Part shown: piece after piece, positions 45,083-56,748 of the stretch
How positions within the stretch are numbered: position 1 is the first letter of the stretch
Layout of the letters: each line of letters starts with the position of its first letter
Notes under the pieces: generated by a model
Told to the model about the DNA's origin: nothing
Databases searched by the model: none
Seen by the model: only the letters and a program-made list of their open reading frames with translations
Position numbers and translations under genes: made by a program
Source: Planctomycetota bacterium
GTDB lineage: Bacteria; Planctomycetota; UBA1135; UBA2386
Assembly (NCBI GenBank): GCA_016716265.1
Contig: JADJWQ010000001.1
Span: 310,001-374,000, forward strand
Reading direction: 5' to 3'
DNA length: 64,000 bases

Positions 45083-45844
45083 ATGAGCGACGAATCCGGC
45101 CTGGGGCCGATCCACAATCGCCACGGTGAGCGCATCGACCACAGCTACCGCCCTGGGTCGAGCGACGACCGCAGGCTCGTGGTGATCGGTCACGGCGTGA
45201 CGGCCAACAAGGACCGCCCGTTCCTCGTCGCATTGGCTGACGGCCTCGCCGCCGCCGGCATCGCGAGCCTGCGGATCTCGTTCTCGGGCAATGGCGAGTC
45301 GGACGGGCGATTCGGGGAGTCGACGGTCACCAAGGAGATCGACGATCTCGGCGCGGTGCTCGAGCGGGTGTCCGAGCACTGGCCGGACCGCTGCATCGCC
45401 TACGCCGGCCACAGCATGGGCGGCGCCGTCGGCCTGCTGCGCGCCGTGCGCGACGATCGCATCGGCCGCCTCGTGTCGCTCGCGGGCATGGTGGATTGCG
45501 CAGACTTCGCGCGGCGCAAGTTCGGCGATCAGCAACCGGGCGCGTCCTTCATGTGGGACAAGCCGGAGTGTCCGCTGTCGCAGGCCTTCATGGACGACAT
45601 GGCCGCCCACGGCGACCTCGCGCCGCTGGCGGCGCGGATCGCGGTGCCCTGGCTCCTCGTGCACGGCGACGCCGACACTGTCGTCCCGCCCGACGACGCG
45701 CGGCGCGCCTGCATGCACGCCGACCCGGAGCGGACGCGCCTCGTCACGCTCGACGGCGTCGACCACGTGTTCGCGAGTGCGGACGGCACCGCGCGAATGG
45801 TCGCGGCCGCGGTCGCGTTCCTCGCCGAGGCGTGGTCCGCCTGA
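45083..45844 (+). CDS. Alpha/beta hydrolase (S33-like)
   Basis: 253 residues. Oxyanion region VVIGHGVTANKDRPF, nucleophile elbow YAGHSMGG (Ser), Asp in LLVHGDADTVVP and His in DGVDHVF form a full triad. The substrate is unknown. Its place after the alcohol dehydrogenase suggests a carboxyl- or thio-ester substrate, but it is not an S-formylglutathione hydrolase of the esterase-D type. It lies 22 bases before the aldo/keto reductase. Confidence 0.88.
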   Translation: MSDESGLGPIHNRHGERIDHSYRPGSSDDRRLVVIGHGVTANKDRPFLVALADGLAAAGIASLRISFSGNGESDGRFGESTVTKEIDDLGAVLERVSEHWPDRCIAYAGHSMGGAVGLLRAVRDDRIGRLVSLAGMVDCADFARRKFGDQQPGASFMWDKPECPLSQAFMDDMAAHGDLAPLAARIAVPWLLVHGDADTVVPPDDARRACMHADPERTRLVTLDGVDHVFASADGTARMVAAAVAFLAEAWSA

Positions 45845-45866
45845 TCCCTCCGGATATCGATCTCCC

Positions 45867-46868
45867 ATGCTGCGCCGCCCATTCGGACGCACCGGCGTCA
45901 CCGTCAGCTCGCTCGGCCTCGGCTGCATGAACCTCGGCGATGCGACGCCGCACGACGCGGCGCTGCGCATCGTCGACCGTGCACTCGACGCCGGCATCGA
46001 CCTGCTCGACACCGCCGACTGCTACGGCAACGGCGCAGCGGAGACCCTGCTCGGCGAGGCGCTGCAGGGCGGCCGCCGCGACCGCGTGTTCCTCGCGACG
46101 AAGGCGCACTTCCCGACCTCGGCCGACCCGAAGGACCGCGGCAACTCGCGCCGCCACCTGGTGCGCGCGTGCGAGGCCTCGCTGCGCCGCCTGCGCACCG
46201 ACCGGGTCGACCTGCTGCAGGTGCACCGCCCCGACTTCGCGACTCCCCAGGACGAGACCCTGGCCGCGCTCGACGACCTGGTGCGCGCCGGCAAGGTCGT
46301 CTACGTCGGCACGTCGACTCACCCGGCCTGGTTCGTCATGGAGGGGCTCGCGATCAGCGAGCGCCGCGGGCTGTGCCGCTACGTCTCCGAGCAACCGCCG
46401 TACAACCTGCTCGACCGCCGCATCGAGACCGAGCTGCTGCCGTTCGCGCAGCGTCACGGCATCGCGATCCTGCCGTGGTCGCCACTCGCGATGGGCATGC
46501 TGGCCGGACGCTACGCGACCGCCGGCGAGCCGCCGCCGGGCTCGCGGGTCGCGCGGCTCGGCGGGACCTCCGGCATCTACGGGCAGCGCGTCACGACGAC
46601 CGCATTGGAGCGCGCCGCGCTCGTCGCCGACGTCGCGAGGGCGGCCGGCCTCGAACCGGCCCTGCTCGCGATGGCCTGGGTCCACCAGCGGCCCGGCGTG
46701 ACCGCCGTACTCTGTGGTCCGCGCACCGAGGACCAGCTGGAGCTCGCGCTCCGCGCGACCGACGTCACGCTGCCGGTCGAGCTGCTCACGGCGCTCGACG
46801 CGATCCAGCCGCCCGGCACGGCGTCCGCCGACTTCCTGAACAACCGGGGCGTCGGCGGCCCACCCTGA
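45867..46868 (+). CDS. Aldo/keto reductase
   Basis: 333 residues, TIM-barrel AKR. Catalytic Asp in LLDTADCYGNG with Tyr in the same motif, Lys in FLATKAHF and His in LLQVHRPD. The NADPH-binding end is AVLCGPRTEDQLELAL. It reduces carbonyl compounds. Third in a likely co-transcribed trio with the dehydrogenase and hydrolase. It ends 31 bases before the clpB stop, facing it. Confidence 0.92.
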   Translation: MLRRPFGRTGVTVSSLGLGCMNLGDATPHDAALRIVDRALDAGIDLLDTADCYGNGAAETLLGEALQGGRRDRVFLATKAHFPTSADPKDRGNSRRHLVRACEASLRRLRTDRVDLLQVHRPDFATPQDETLAALDDLVRAGKVVYVGTSTHPAWFVMEGLAISERRGLCRYVSEQPPYNLLDRRIETELLPFAQRHGIAILPWSPLAMGMLAGRYATAGEPPPGSRVARLGGTSGIYGQRVTTTALERAALVADVARAAGLEPALLAMAWVHQRPGVTAVLCGPRTEDQLELALRATDVTLPVELLTALDAIQPPGTASADFLNNRGVGGPP

Positions 46869-46899
46869 CGCGGGTGCCCGGTCCGCCGCCCGGCGCGCG

Positions 46900-49521
<2,622 letters not shown>

Positions 49522-49591
49522 CGTTCGATGTCCTCCTTCTCGTCGGGCCACTCCCGCACGTCAGCGGTGCGGTCGCGCCGGACCGTGTGCC

Positions 49592-50539
49592 TCATTGCCG
49601 CTCGCCACGCGGCCGGAACCGGGACTTCGCCGCGAGTTCCTCGAACAACCGCCGCTCATCGGCCGTGAGCTCCCCCGGTACGACGATGCGCGTGCGCACG
49701 AGCTGGTCGCCGTGCTGGCCGCCCTTCTCACGCAGCAGGCCGAGCCCACGCAGCCGCAACGTGCGACCGCTCGGCGTGCCGGGCGGGATCGTCAACTCGA
49801 CCTCACCGTCGAGCGTCGGCACCGTCACCCTCGCACCGAGCGCGGCCTCCCACGGCGCGAGGTCGATCGTCGTCCGCACGTCGAAGCCGTCGCGCTCGAA
49901 GCGCGGATCGGACTCGATGCGCACACGCAGGAACAGGTCACCGGCCTCGCCGCCGGTGCCCGCCGCGCCGCCCTGACCGCCGAGGCGGATGCGGGTGCCC
50001 TCCGTGGTGCCGGGCGGAATGCGCACGTCGTAGCTGCGCTGCGCGCCGTCCTCGGCGACGAGCGACACCGACTTGCGACCGCCGTGGCGCAACTCGGCGA
50101 GCGTCAGGGGCAGCTCGGCCTCGACGTCCTGGCCGCGCCGGCTACGCCGCGCACCGGCGCCGCCGAACGCCTGCTCGAACCCGCGACCGCCGCCGAAGCC
50201 GCGGCCGAACAGCATCTCGAAGAACTCGCTGAAGCCGGACGGCCCGCCGGTCCCGCCGCCGAAGTCGAAGTGCACGTCGCCGAAGCCCGGCGGCGGCCGG
50301 AACTCCTGACCGTCGTGGAAGCCGTGCCCGAGCTGGTCGTAGCGGGCGCGCTTCTCGGGATCCTTGAGGACCTCGTAGGCCTCGTTGATCTCCTTGAAGC
50401 GCGCGGCGGCGTCGGTCTCCTTGCTGACGTCCGGGTGATACTTCCGCGCCAGGTTGCGGAAGGCGCGCCGGATCTGCGCCGCGTCGGCCCCCCGCTCGAC
50501 ACCGAGGATCTCGTAGTAGTCCCTGAACCGCACCGCCAT
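49592..50539 (-). CDS. CbpA-type DnaJ co-chaperone
   Basis: 315 residues. J domain (4-70) with the HPD tripeptide in KYHPDVS, a Gly/Phe-rich linker (FGGGTGGPSGF, GRGFGGGRGF), then two C-terminal substrate-binding domains. The zinc-finger CxxCxGxG repeats of DnaJ proper are absent, so it is a class B/CbpA-like protein. It stimulates DnaK. It probably shares a transcript with clpB, a stress-repair pair. The start ATG at 50539 gives MAVRFRDYYEILGV. Confidence 0.93.
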   Translation of the reverse strand: MAVRFRDYYEILGVERGADAAQIRRAFRNLARKYHPDVSKETDAAARFKEINEAYEVLKDPEKRARYDQLGHGFHDGQEFRPPPGFGDVHFDFGGGTGGPSGFSEFFEMLFGRGFGGGRGFEQAFGGAGARRSRRGQDVEAELPLTLAELRHGGRKSVSLVAEDGAQRSYDVRIPPGTTEGTRIRLGGQGGAAGTGGEAGDLFLRVRIESDPRFERDGFDVRTTIDLAPWEAALGARVTVPTLDGEVELTIPPGTPSGRTLRLRGLGLLREKGGQHGDQLVRTRIVVPGELTADERRLFEELAAKSRFRPRGERQ

Positions 50540-50633
50540 GTCGTGTCTCCGCGCCGGTCCGGTCGTGTCGGGCGCGGCTCGCGACGCCCGCAGGCACCTA
50601 CCGTGCCGTGTGGAGACATCCTGGACAATCGCA

Positions 50634-50650
50634 CGCGACATCCTGTCGCG
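50634..50650. promoter_or_regulatory. Palindrome upstream of the J-protein/clpB genes
   Basis: CGCGACA-TCC-TGTCGCG, a perfect 7-bp inverted repeat about 95 bases before the J-protein ATG. The half sequence GACATCCTG also occurs at 50615-50623. It does not match CIRCE or the HAIR motif, and could bind an unidentified stress regulator. Confidence 0.35.
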
Positions 50651-50725
50651 CAACGATTTGCGGCGAATCGAGAGATGTGGAGACGCCGCCGGGGAACTGT
50701 CAGGATGACAGCCTGCAGCGACGCC

Positions 50726-52174
50726 TCACGGCGTGATCGTCAGCGTCGCGCCGTTGGTGAGGTTCAGACGGACCTGGTCGCCGGCGAGCGACTGGAACGC
50801 GTAGCTGGCGACGAGCGCGGGGTCGTTCGGGATCGTCAGCGGGAGATCGAACAACCCTTGCGCGTTCGCGCTGCCGGCGATCACCGGCACCAGCAGCCCC
50901 TGGTTCAGCTCGATCTGACCGAACGGCGGGAACCGCAGCGGCTGGACCGCGAGGCGGTCCGACGCGATCAGCCCGACCAGGTCGAAGGGCCGGGCCGCGC
51001 GCGTGCGGATCGTCGTCGCGGCGCCGAGCCGCACGGTGGCGGGCGCCACGACCAGCACCGGCGCGGGCATCAGCGACGCGCCGCGTGGCTTGGTGTCGGT
51101 CGACGACACCGTCTCGTTGTACATCTCCCAGGACTCGTTCGGATCGAGCGCGTCGCCGTCGCCGGTCAGATCCTGCAGAGCGACGAGACGGTCGGGAGTC
51201 TGGTCCTCGCACACGATCACGACGCCGTCCTCGCGGATGACGACGTCCCACCAGGTGGATCCGGCGGTCGAGTAGAAGAGCGTCTCCTCGGTCGCGTCGA
51301 TCCGGTTGTCGAAGTTGAGGTCCTGCCCGCGCCAGATCTGCTCGTTGCCGTGGTCGGTCAGGTAGAACACGCCAGTGCGGTCGACCGCGAGGCCCCAGTA
51401 GAACGCATTGCCGAGGGCTGGCGGCATCCAGTAGGGCGTGACCTCGCCCGGGTCGTTGCAATTGCCGTTGCCGTTGCCGTCGTGCAGCCGGTAAACGCCG
51501 CGCGCGACCGCCGTGCCGGTGCCGACGTCCGAGTAGAAGAGGTCGCCGGTCGGCCCGACCACGACCTTGGTCGGGATCGAGTCACCGAGCGCACCCGACG
51601 AGTTCGGGATGACGCAGTAGAGCGACGACTCGCCGACGTCATCGGCATCCCCGTCGAGGTTCAGGTCCGTCAGCTTGATGATGCAGTCCTGACCGCCACC
51701 GGAGACGTTCGCAGCGGCGACGAACACGTTGCCGATCGCGTCGACCGTGATCCCCGACGCCGACGCCATCACGATGCCCGACGCGTTCGAGACGCTGGTG
51801 AAGAACACGGTGTGCTCACCCGGATTGAGCGCGTCGCCATCGCCGTCGAGGTCGCGCAGCGCGAGAACGATGTCGACGGTCGAGTCGGCGAGGTAGGCGA
51901 CCCCGAGCGGCCCGGTGGCGATACAGGTCGGGTTGGTCAGCGCGATCGAGCCGATCGAGTCGTTGTAGTAGGGCGCGATCTCGCCCGGATCGTCGTAATC
52001 GCGATCCTGGTTGAAGTCGGACTTGCGCCAGACGCCGTCGTAGTCGCTGTCGACGACCAGCAGGTCGAGCGACCGCTCCAACGGGAACCGCTGTGGGAAT
52101 TGGGCCGCGACGGGCGCGGCCGACGCCGCCGCCAGTAGCGACGCGAAGAGGGTCAGCCGGGTGTTCGGGTTCAT
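50726..52174 (-). CDS. Secreted propeller-like protein with calcium-loop repeats
   Basis: 482 residues with a signal peptide (LFASLLAAASAAPVAAQ). An NHL/SBP-like propeller body is marked by TGPLGVAYLAD, ITVDAIGNVFVAA, VVVGPTGDLFYSD and LAVDRTGVFYLTD. Between blades are five or six acidic loops of the type DLDGDGDALNPGE, DLNLDGDADDVGE, DLNFDNRIDATEE and DLTGDGDALDPNE, resembling EF-hand or dockerin calcium loops. The C-terminal shared domain is present (LPLTIPNDPALVASYAFQ). Probably extracellular and calcium-stabilised. Function unknown. The ATG at 52174 begins the signal peptide. Confidence 0.8.
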   Translation of the reverse strand: MNPNTRLTLFASLLAAASAAPVAAQFPQRFPLERSLDLLVVDSDYDGVWRKSDFNQDRDYDDPGEIAPYYNDSIGSIALTNPTCIATGPLGVAYLADSTVDIVLALRDLDGDGDALNPGEHTVFFTSVSNASGIVMASASGITVDAIGNVFVAAANVSGGGQDCIIKLTDLNLDGDADDVGESSLYCVIPNSSGALGDSIPTKVVVGPTGDLFYSDVGTGTAVARGVYRLHDGNGNGNCNDPGEVTPYWMPPALGNAFYWGLAVDRTGVFYLTDHGNEQIWRGQDLNFDNRIDATEETLFYSTAGSTWWDVVIREDGVVIVCEDQTPDRLVALQDLTGDGDALDPNESWEMYNETVSSTDTKPRGASLMPAPVLVVAPATVRLGAATTIRTRAARPFDLVGLIASDRLAVQPLRFPPFGQIELNQGLLVPVIAGSANAQGLFDLPLTIPNDPALVASYAFQSLAGDQVRLNLTNGATLTITP

Positions 52175-52343
52175 GGCGAGATTGGTTCGGGCCGCGCGCG
52201 ACGGACGTCGCCGCGCACAGTGAGGGAGCACAGGCTCGGAGCGGGGGGCGCGAGGCGCGGGCAACCGCACGAGCGAGCAACTTCACGATCGTTCGCGAGG
52301 CCGGTGATGTCGAGTGTCGGCAGCGGCCACTGCGGGAGTTCCG

Positions 52344-53507
52344 CTACCGGTCAACCGCATCGAGATCGGCCGCATCCCTGTCGATCCGCACGCCTGGTGC
52401 GGCCGACAGCAGATCCGCGGCGAGCTGGCCGAGGACTGCGCGCCGCCAGCCGGAGAACAGCGGGCCGTCGCGCCTGCCGCGGGCCGCCTCGGTGAGCTCG
52501 GCGGTCGTCGCCAGCAGCTCGGGCGCGAGCGCCAGCCGCTCGGCCACGGCGCGCGTCGCCGCCTGGAGCCGCTCGAGCGCCGCCTGCTCCGCGGCCGTCG
52601 AGCCGGCCTGCGCCGCGAGCTCCGCAGCGCCTCCCAGCCGTCGCGCAGCGGCGGCGACGGCGATCACGGCGCGCCCATACTGCCCGTGGCGGCCGACGTC
52701 GAACGCCGGAATGGAGCGCAGATCGGTCTCGGTGTGCGGCGGCCGCCGGGCGATCGCCAGACAGGCGTCGTCCGGCAGGATCCAGCGGCGGGGTCGATTG
52801 GACGAGCGCGCGGTGAGTTCACGCCACTGCGCGAGCTCCCGCAGCACGACGAGCTCGGCTCCCGACAGTCGCTCGTGCCCCCGGATGCGCCGCCACACCT
52901 GGCGCGGATCGACGCGGTAGCGCGCCGGGTCGGTCAACGCCGCGAATTCCTCCGCAGCCCAATCGGATCGACCGCGCGCAGCGAGCTCGGCGGCGAGCAC
53001 GCGATGCAGATCACGAAGGTGGCGGACATCGTCTCCCGCATAGCGAACGGCGGCCGCCGACAGCGGCCGGCGCGCCCAGTCCGTCCGCTGCATCGACTTG
53101 TCGATGACGACACCGAGCAGCCGCTCGCACAGCGTCGCGTAGCCCTCCGAGGCCCCGTGACCACACAGGGCCGCAGCGATCTGCGTGTCGAAGACCGGCC
53201 CCGGCACGCCGCCGCACGGCTCCGCGAGCAGCCCGAGGTCGTTCTCGGCGGCGTGCAGCACCTTGACGATGCGCTCGTCGCGCAGGAGCGCCCACAGCGG
53301 ACCGAGATCGATCGGGGCCAGCGGATCGACACACGCGACGACACCCGGCCCACCGATCTGCACGAGGCAGAGCCGCGGCACGTAGCTGCGATCACCGACG
53401 AACTCGGTATCCAGCGTGACGGCAGCGGCGCCCGCGAGACGGCCGAGCAGCCGTTCGAGACCTGCCGCGTCGCCGACCCAGAGCACCTGGTCGTCGGAAT
53501 CAGACAC
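52344..53507 (-). CDS. rnd: Ribonuclease D
   Basis: 387 residues. DEDDy exonuclease domain with Asp/Glu in VTLDTEFVGD, Asp in HAAENDLGLL, and YAGDDVRHL (Tyr and Asp). HRDC-like helical domains follow (about 210-375). It trims tRNA and other RNA 3' ends. It starts with GTG at 53507, overlapping the purB stop by eight bases. It is one of only two genes here that end in TAG. Confidence 0.92.
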   Translation of the reverse strand: MSDSDDQVLWVGDAAGLERLLGRLAGAAAVTLDTEFVGDRSYVPRLCLVQIGGPGVVACVDPLAPIDLGPLWALLRDERIVKVLHAAENDLGLLAEPCGGVPGPVFDTQIAAALCGHGASEGYATLCERLLGVVIDKSMQRTDWARRPLSAAAVRYAGDDVRHLRDLHRVLAAELAARGRSDWAAEEFAALTDPARYRVDPRQVWRRIRGHERLSGAELVVLRELAQWRELTARSSNRPRRWILPDDACLAIARRPPHTETDLRSIPAFDVGRHGQYGRAVIAVAAAARRLGGAAELAAQAGSTAAEQAALERLQAATRAVAERLALAPELLATTAELTEAARGRRDGPLFSGWRRAVLGQLAADLLSAAPGVRIDRDAADLDAVDR

Positions 53508-54936
53508 GCGGCTCGTCCCCGGCGCCGGCCCGAAACTCCACCCCCCGCAGCCGCGGCTCGATCTCCTCGCGCAGAAAGCGGTCGACCTGCAACGGTGCCA
53601 TTCCGACGAAACGCCGCGCGTCGACGATCTCGTCCAGGTGCTCCCGCACGGTCGCGAAGGCCGCGTCCTCGCGCAGCAGCTGCAGCAGCTCGTTGCTGCG
53701 CCCGTCCTCCTTGACGCGGCGCGCGGCCTCGCGGCTGTGGACGCGGATGCGCTCGTGCAGGTCCTGGCGGTCGCCCCCCGCGCGCACCCCGGCCATCAGG
53801 ATCTCCTCGGTCGCGAGGAACGGCAGGTTCTCGGCGAGCCGCCGCTCGATCACGCGCGGGAACACGACGAGCCCGGCGGCGACGTTCTCGACCAGCGACA
53901 GGATGCCGTCGATCGCGAGGAAGCTCTCGGGGATCGCGATGCGCCGCACGGCGGAGTCGTCGAGCGACCGCTCGAGCCACTGCGTCGCCGCCGTGTGCGC
54001 GCTGGTCTCCGCGGCCGCGATCACGTAGCGCGCGAGCGAGTTGATCCGCTCGCAGCGCATCGGGTTCTTCTTGTAGGCCATCGCCGAGCTGCCGATCTGC
54101 TTCGCGCCGCTCGGCTCCTCCAATTCACCGTCATGGCTCGCGAGCCGCACGTCGTTCGCGAACTTCGCCGCCGACTGGGCGATCCCCGACAACGCCTGGT
54201 GGATCGTCCAATCGAGCTTGCGCGTATAGGTCTGCCCGGACACCGGCACCGAGCGCTCGAAGCCGATCGCCGCGCACACGCGCCGGTCGAGATCGAGCAC
54301 GCGGTCGACGTCACCCTCGAACAGCGCGAGGAACGTCGCCTGCGTGCCGGTCGTGCCCTTCACACCTCGCGCCGGCAACCAGGCGGCGACGCGGCGTACC
54401 TCGTCCAGGTCGAGCGCGAGGTCGAAGGCCCACAGGCACGCACGCTTGCCGACCGTCGTCGGCTGCGCGACCTGGTAGTGGGTGTAGCCGAGACACGGCT
54501 GGTCGCGCCACCGCGCCGCGAACCCGCCTAGGGCCGCCAGACAACGCGCCAGCCGCTGCTCGACCATCCGCAGCGCCTGCCGGTACAGCATCAGGTCGCC
54601 GTTGTCGGTGACGAAGCAGCTCGTCGCTCCGAGGTGCACGATGCCGCGCGCCGCGGGTGCGAGTTCACCGAAGTGGTGGACGTGCGCCATCACGTCGTGG
54701 CGCAGCTCGCGCTCGAGCTCGGCGACGCGCTCCCAATCGAACGTGTCGCGCACCCGCTCGAGGGCCGCGATCTGCTCCGCGGAGATCGGCAGCCCGAGCT
54801 CGTGCTGGGCCCGCGCCAGCGCGATCCACAGGGTGCGCCAGGTCCCGTGTCGCGACATCGGCGAGAACAGCCGCGCCATCTCGCGGCTCGCGTAGCGTTC
54901 GATCAGAGGGTGGTCGAAGGTGTCGCCCGAGGCCAT
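53500..54936 (-). CDS. purB: Adenylosuccinate lyase (eukaryote-like form)
   Basis: 478 residues of the fumarase/aspartase superfamily: ERYASREMARLFS at the N-terminus, ELRHDVMAHVHHFGELAP, LGATSCFVTDN, GYTHYQVAQPTTVGKRACLW, GVKGTTGTQATFL and signature IGSSAMAYKKNPMR. It splits SAICAR and adenylosuccinate in purine synthesis. Length and motifs match the human-type enzyme more closely than the shorter Bacillus type (about 430 residues). A TACAAC -10 at 54944-54949 (minus strand) ends seven bases before the ATG, implying a leaderless mRNA. Confidence 0.95.
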   Translation of the reverse strand: MASGDTFDHPLIERYASREMARLFSPMSRHGTWRTLWIALARAQHELGLPISAEQIAALERVRDTFDWERVAELERELRHDVMAHVHHFGELAPAARGIVHLGATSCFVTDNGDLMLYRQALRMVEQRLARCLAALGGFAARWRDQPCLGYTHYQVAQPTTVGKRACLWAFDLALDLDEVRRVAAWLPARGVKGTTGTQATFLALFEGDVDRVLDLDRRVCAAIGFERSVPVSGQTYTRKLDWTIHQALSGIAQSAAKFANDVRLASHDGELEEPSGAKQIGSSAMAYKKNPMRCERINSLARYVIAAAETSAHTAATQWLERSLDDSAVRRIAIPESFLAIDGILSLVENVAAGLVVFPRVIERRLAENLPFLATEEILMAGVRAGGDRQDLHERIRVHSREAARRVKEDGRSNELLQLLREDAAFATVREHLDEIVDARRFVGMAPLQVDRFLREEIEPRLRGVEFRAGAGDEPRV

Positions 54937-54943
54937 CGGCCCG

Positions 54944-54949
54944 GTTGTA
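54944..54949 (-). promoter_or_regulatory. Putative -10 element (TACAAC), leaderless purB start
   Basis: TACAAC on the minus strand, seven bases before the purB ATG at 54936. Confidence 0.4.
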
Positions 54950-55116
54950 CCGCGCGCTCCGCGACGACCCAATGGCGGGGGTCGCGGACCCGCCTCGCGG
55001 TCGGGTTGGCTCGCGTGCGGACCGCGCCTGTCACAGCGAGAGGACAGCGCGACGCGAAACGGGCGCTGAAACGTCGTCCAGGGCAGCGGCACGCCATTCG
55101 CTCCGGACCGGGCACC

Positions 55117-55797
55117 ATGTTCAGCTTCGTCAAGAGCTCGTTGTTCCTGGTCGGTGTGGGCGTCGCGCTCGTCACCGGCCTGCCCGCGCAGCGCGCGCCG
55201 CGCGTGGACGTCGGTGGCACCGTCGAGTTCGGCCGCGGCCGGGTCGAGGTCGGGGTGTCGCTCGGCGGCGACCGCGGCGGGCTCCACCAGCCGACGCCCG
55301 CTGCGCCGATCCTGCACGGCGAGGACGCCGGGTGTCTGCCGGAGTTCGGCGAGACCGGCTACTGGCGCGAGGTGAGAGAGCGCGTGTGGGTGCCGGGCGT
55401 CGAGCGCGTCGTCTACGTGCCGGCGCGCTACGAGTACCGGCGGGACGCCTGCGGTCGTCTGGTGCGCATCCTGGTCGAGCCGGAGCGCCACCAGATCGTC
55501 TGCGAGCCGGGCTACTTCGAATGGCGCGTCCGTCGCGAGTGGGTGCCGATCCACCGCCACCACCAGCACGCGCCGGTCGCCCCGCGCGTCGCCCCGCCGT
55601 TCGTCCGTGAGCCGCTCCGCGGCCCGTCGTTCCCGCGCGACACCACGCGCCACGGCGACGGCTGGCGCGACACCGGCCACCCCGGCGCGCGCGATCGCGA
55701 CACCGGTCCCCCCGACACCGGCTCCCGCGACACCGGCCGCCGCGACACCGGCCCCCGCGACACCAACCGCGGGGACGTGCGGCGCCGCGGCGTCTGA
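55117..55797 (+). CDS. Secreted basic protein with Asp-Thr-Gly pentapeptide repeats
   Basis: 226 residues with a signal peptide (LFLVGVGVALVTGLPAQ). The central region (about 85-150) is a conserved-looking module, WREVRERVWVPGVERVVYVP then YEYRRDACGRLVRILVEP and CEPGYFEWRVRREWVP, with two cysteines. The C-terminal 50 residues repeat R-D-T-G-x units in a Pro/Arg-rich tail encoded by a 15-bp repeat. Similar YxxPxYExR modules occur in uncharacterised envelope proteins. Function unknown. Confidence 0.75.
   Translation: MFSFVKSSLFLVGVGVALVTGLPAQRAPRVDVGGTVEFGRGRVEVGVSLGGDRGGLHQPTPAAPILHGEDAGCLPEFGETGYWREVRERVWVPGVERVVYVPARYEYRRDACGRLVRILVEPERHQIVCEPGYFEWRVRREWVPIHRHHQHAPVAPRVAPPFVREPLRGPSFPRDTTRHGDGWRDTGHPGARDRDTGPPDTGSRDTGRRDTGPRDTNRGDVRRRGV
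55668..55772 (+). repeat. 15-bp coding tandem repeat (R/P-D-T-G-x)
   Basis: Units of CGACACCGGCCGCCG type begin at 55668, 55698, 55713, 55728, 55743 and 55758, all in frame. They encode the pentapeptide tail of the preceding protein. The core CGnCACCGGC also occurs in the non-coding 15-bp repeat at 58103-58162. Confidence 0.75.
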
Positions 55798-55800
55798 CGG

Positions 55801-56289
55801 TCAGAGCGACGCGCCGACGACGGTCGAGAGCGCGCCCAGCGCGGCGAGCGGCACCGCGCGGGCGAACCGCGACGCGCGGTCGCCGGCCGCGAGCGCGGTG
55901 AGGCCCACCGCGAGACACGCGGCGGCGAGATCGGTGCCGACGTCCCATGGATCGGCGCTCCGGCCCGGCACCGACGCCTGATGGAGCTCGTCGAGGATCC
56001 CCCACGCGACCGCCGCGATCACCGCGACTCGCTGCGCGCGCACACCGACGGGATCGAGCGCCGCCCGCACGAGAGCTGCCAGCGTGCCGAACAGCACGAT
56101 GTGGCCGGCATTGAACAGCAGCGCGCGCAGCAGCGTCGGCGGGTGCCCACCACCGGGCCGCGACGAGCTCCACCAGATCAGCGCCGCCCAGCCGGCGACC
56201 GCCGCGATGCGCAGCCATCGTGGGCACCCGCGCCACGCACCCCAGAGCGCGACCCAGGCGCGCCACGGCAACGACGACAGCATCCGCAT
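55801..56289 (-). CDS. VanZ-like membrane protein
   Basis: 162 residues with four hydrophobic segments. The VanZ pattern is present: AALIWWSSSRPG, NAGHIVLFGTLAALV, WGILDELHQASVPGRSADPWDVGTDLAAA (first 20 residues conserved among VanZ proteins of non-resistant bacteria). Function is unknown outside teicoplanin resistance. It is the last gene of the nadC-rsbW-vanZ run. The stops of this gene and the repeat protein are three bases apart, tail to tail. Confidence 0.87.
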   Translation of the reverse strand: MRMLSSLPWRAWVALWGAWRGCPRWLRIAAVAGWAALIWWSSSRPGGGHPPTLLRALLFNAGHIVLFGTLAALVRAALDPVGVRAQRVAVIAAVAWGILDELHQASVPGRSADPWDVGTDLAAACLAVGLTALAAGDRASRFARAVPLAALGALSTVVGASL

Positions 56290-56313
56290 CGGCAGCCGGA
56301 CCGGTCAGGTTCG

Positions 56314-56748
56314 CTAGCGCGCGATGTGGCCGCGCATCTGCATGCCCACGCCGCCGGCGTCGCTCTCGATCGCGATCGCATCGAGACCGTCGCGGATCAG
56401 GAACAGGCCCCGGCCGCGCTCGAACGTCGGTGGCGGAGCGGTGCGACCCACGCGCTCGAGCAGCTCGACGATCTCGGTGACGACGTCGCGGGGCACGGAG
56501 GGATCGCGGAACTCGATCTCGACCCGCCCCGCTTCGACGCGCACGCGCACGACGAACTCGTCGCCCGGTGCGCGGTAGGGCCGACCGTGCTCGATCGAGT
56601 TGTTGACGATCTCGTCGAGCACGAGCACCAGCGTGTCGACCTTTCGCTCGGCGACTCCGCGCGGCTCGAGGAAGGCGCGCACCGCGTGTCGCAGCGCGCG
56701 CACCTCGCCAGGCTCGGGCCGCAACCGGATCTCGAGACCGTCGCTCAC
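56314..56748 (-). CDS. RsbW-like anti-sigma factor / serine kinase (HATPase)
   Basis: 144 residues of the GHKL fold in its minimal RsbW/SpoIIAB form. N box LDEIVNNSIEHG, G1-like EIEFRDPS, and G2 RGRGLFLI are present. Such proteins bind sigma factors and phosphorylate STAS partners; no partner gene is adjacent. It starts with GTG at 56748 overlapping the nadC stop, and ends in TAG, rare here. Confidence 0.85.
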   Translation of the reverse strand: MSDGLEIRLRPEPGEVRALRHAVRAFLEPRGVAERKVDTLVLVLDEIVNNSIEHGRPYRAPGDEFVVRVRVEAGRVEIEFRDPSVPRDVVTEIVELLERVGRTAPPPTFERGRGLFLIRDGLDAIAIESDAGGVGMQMRGHIAR

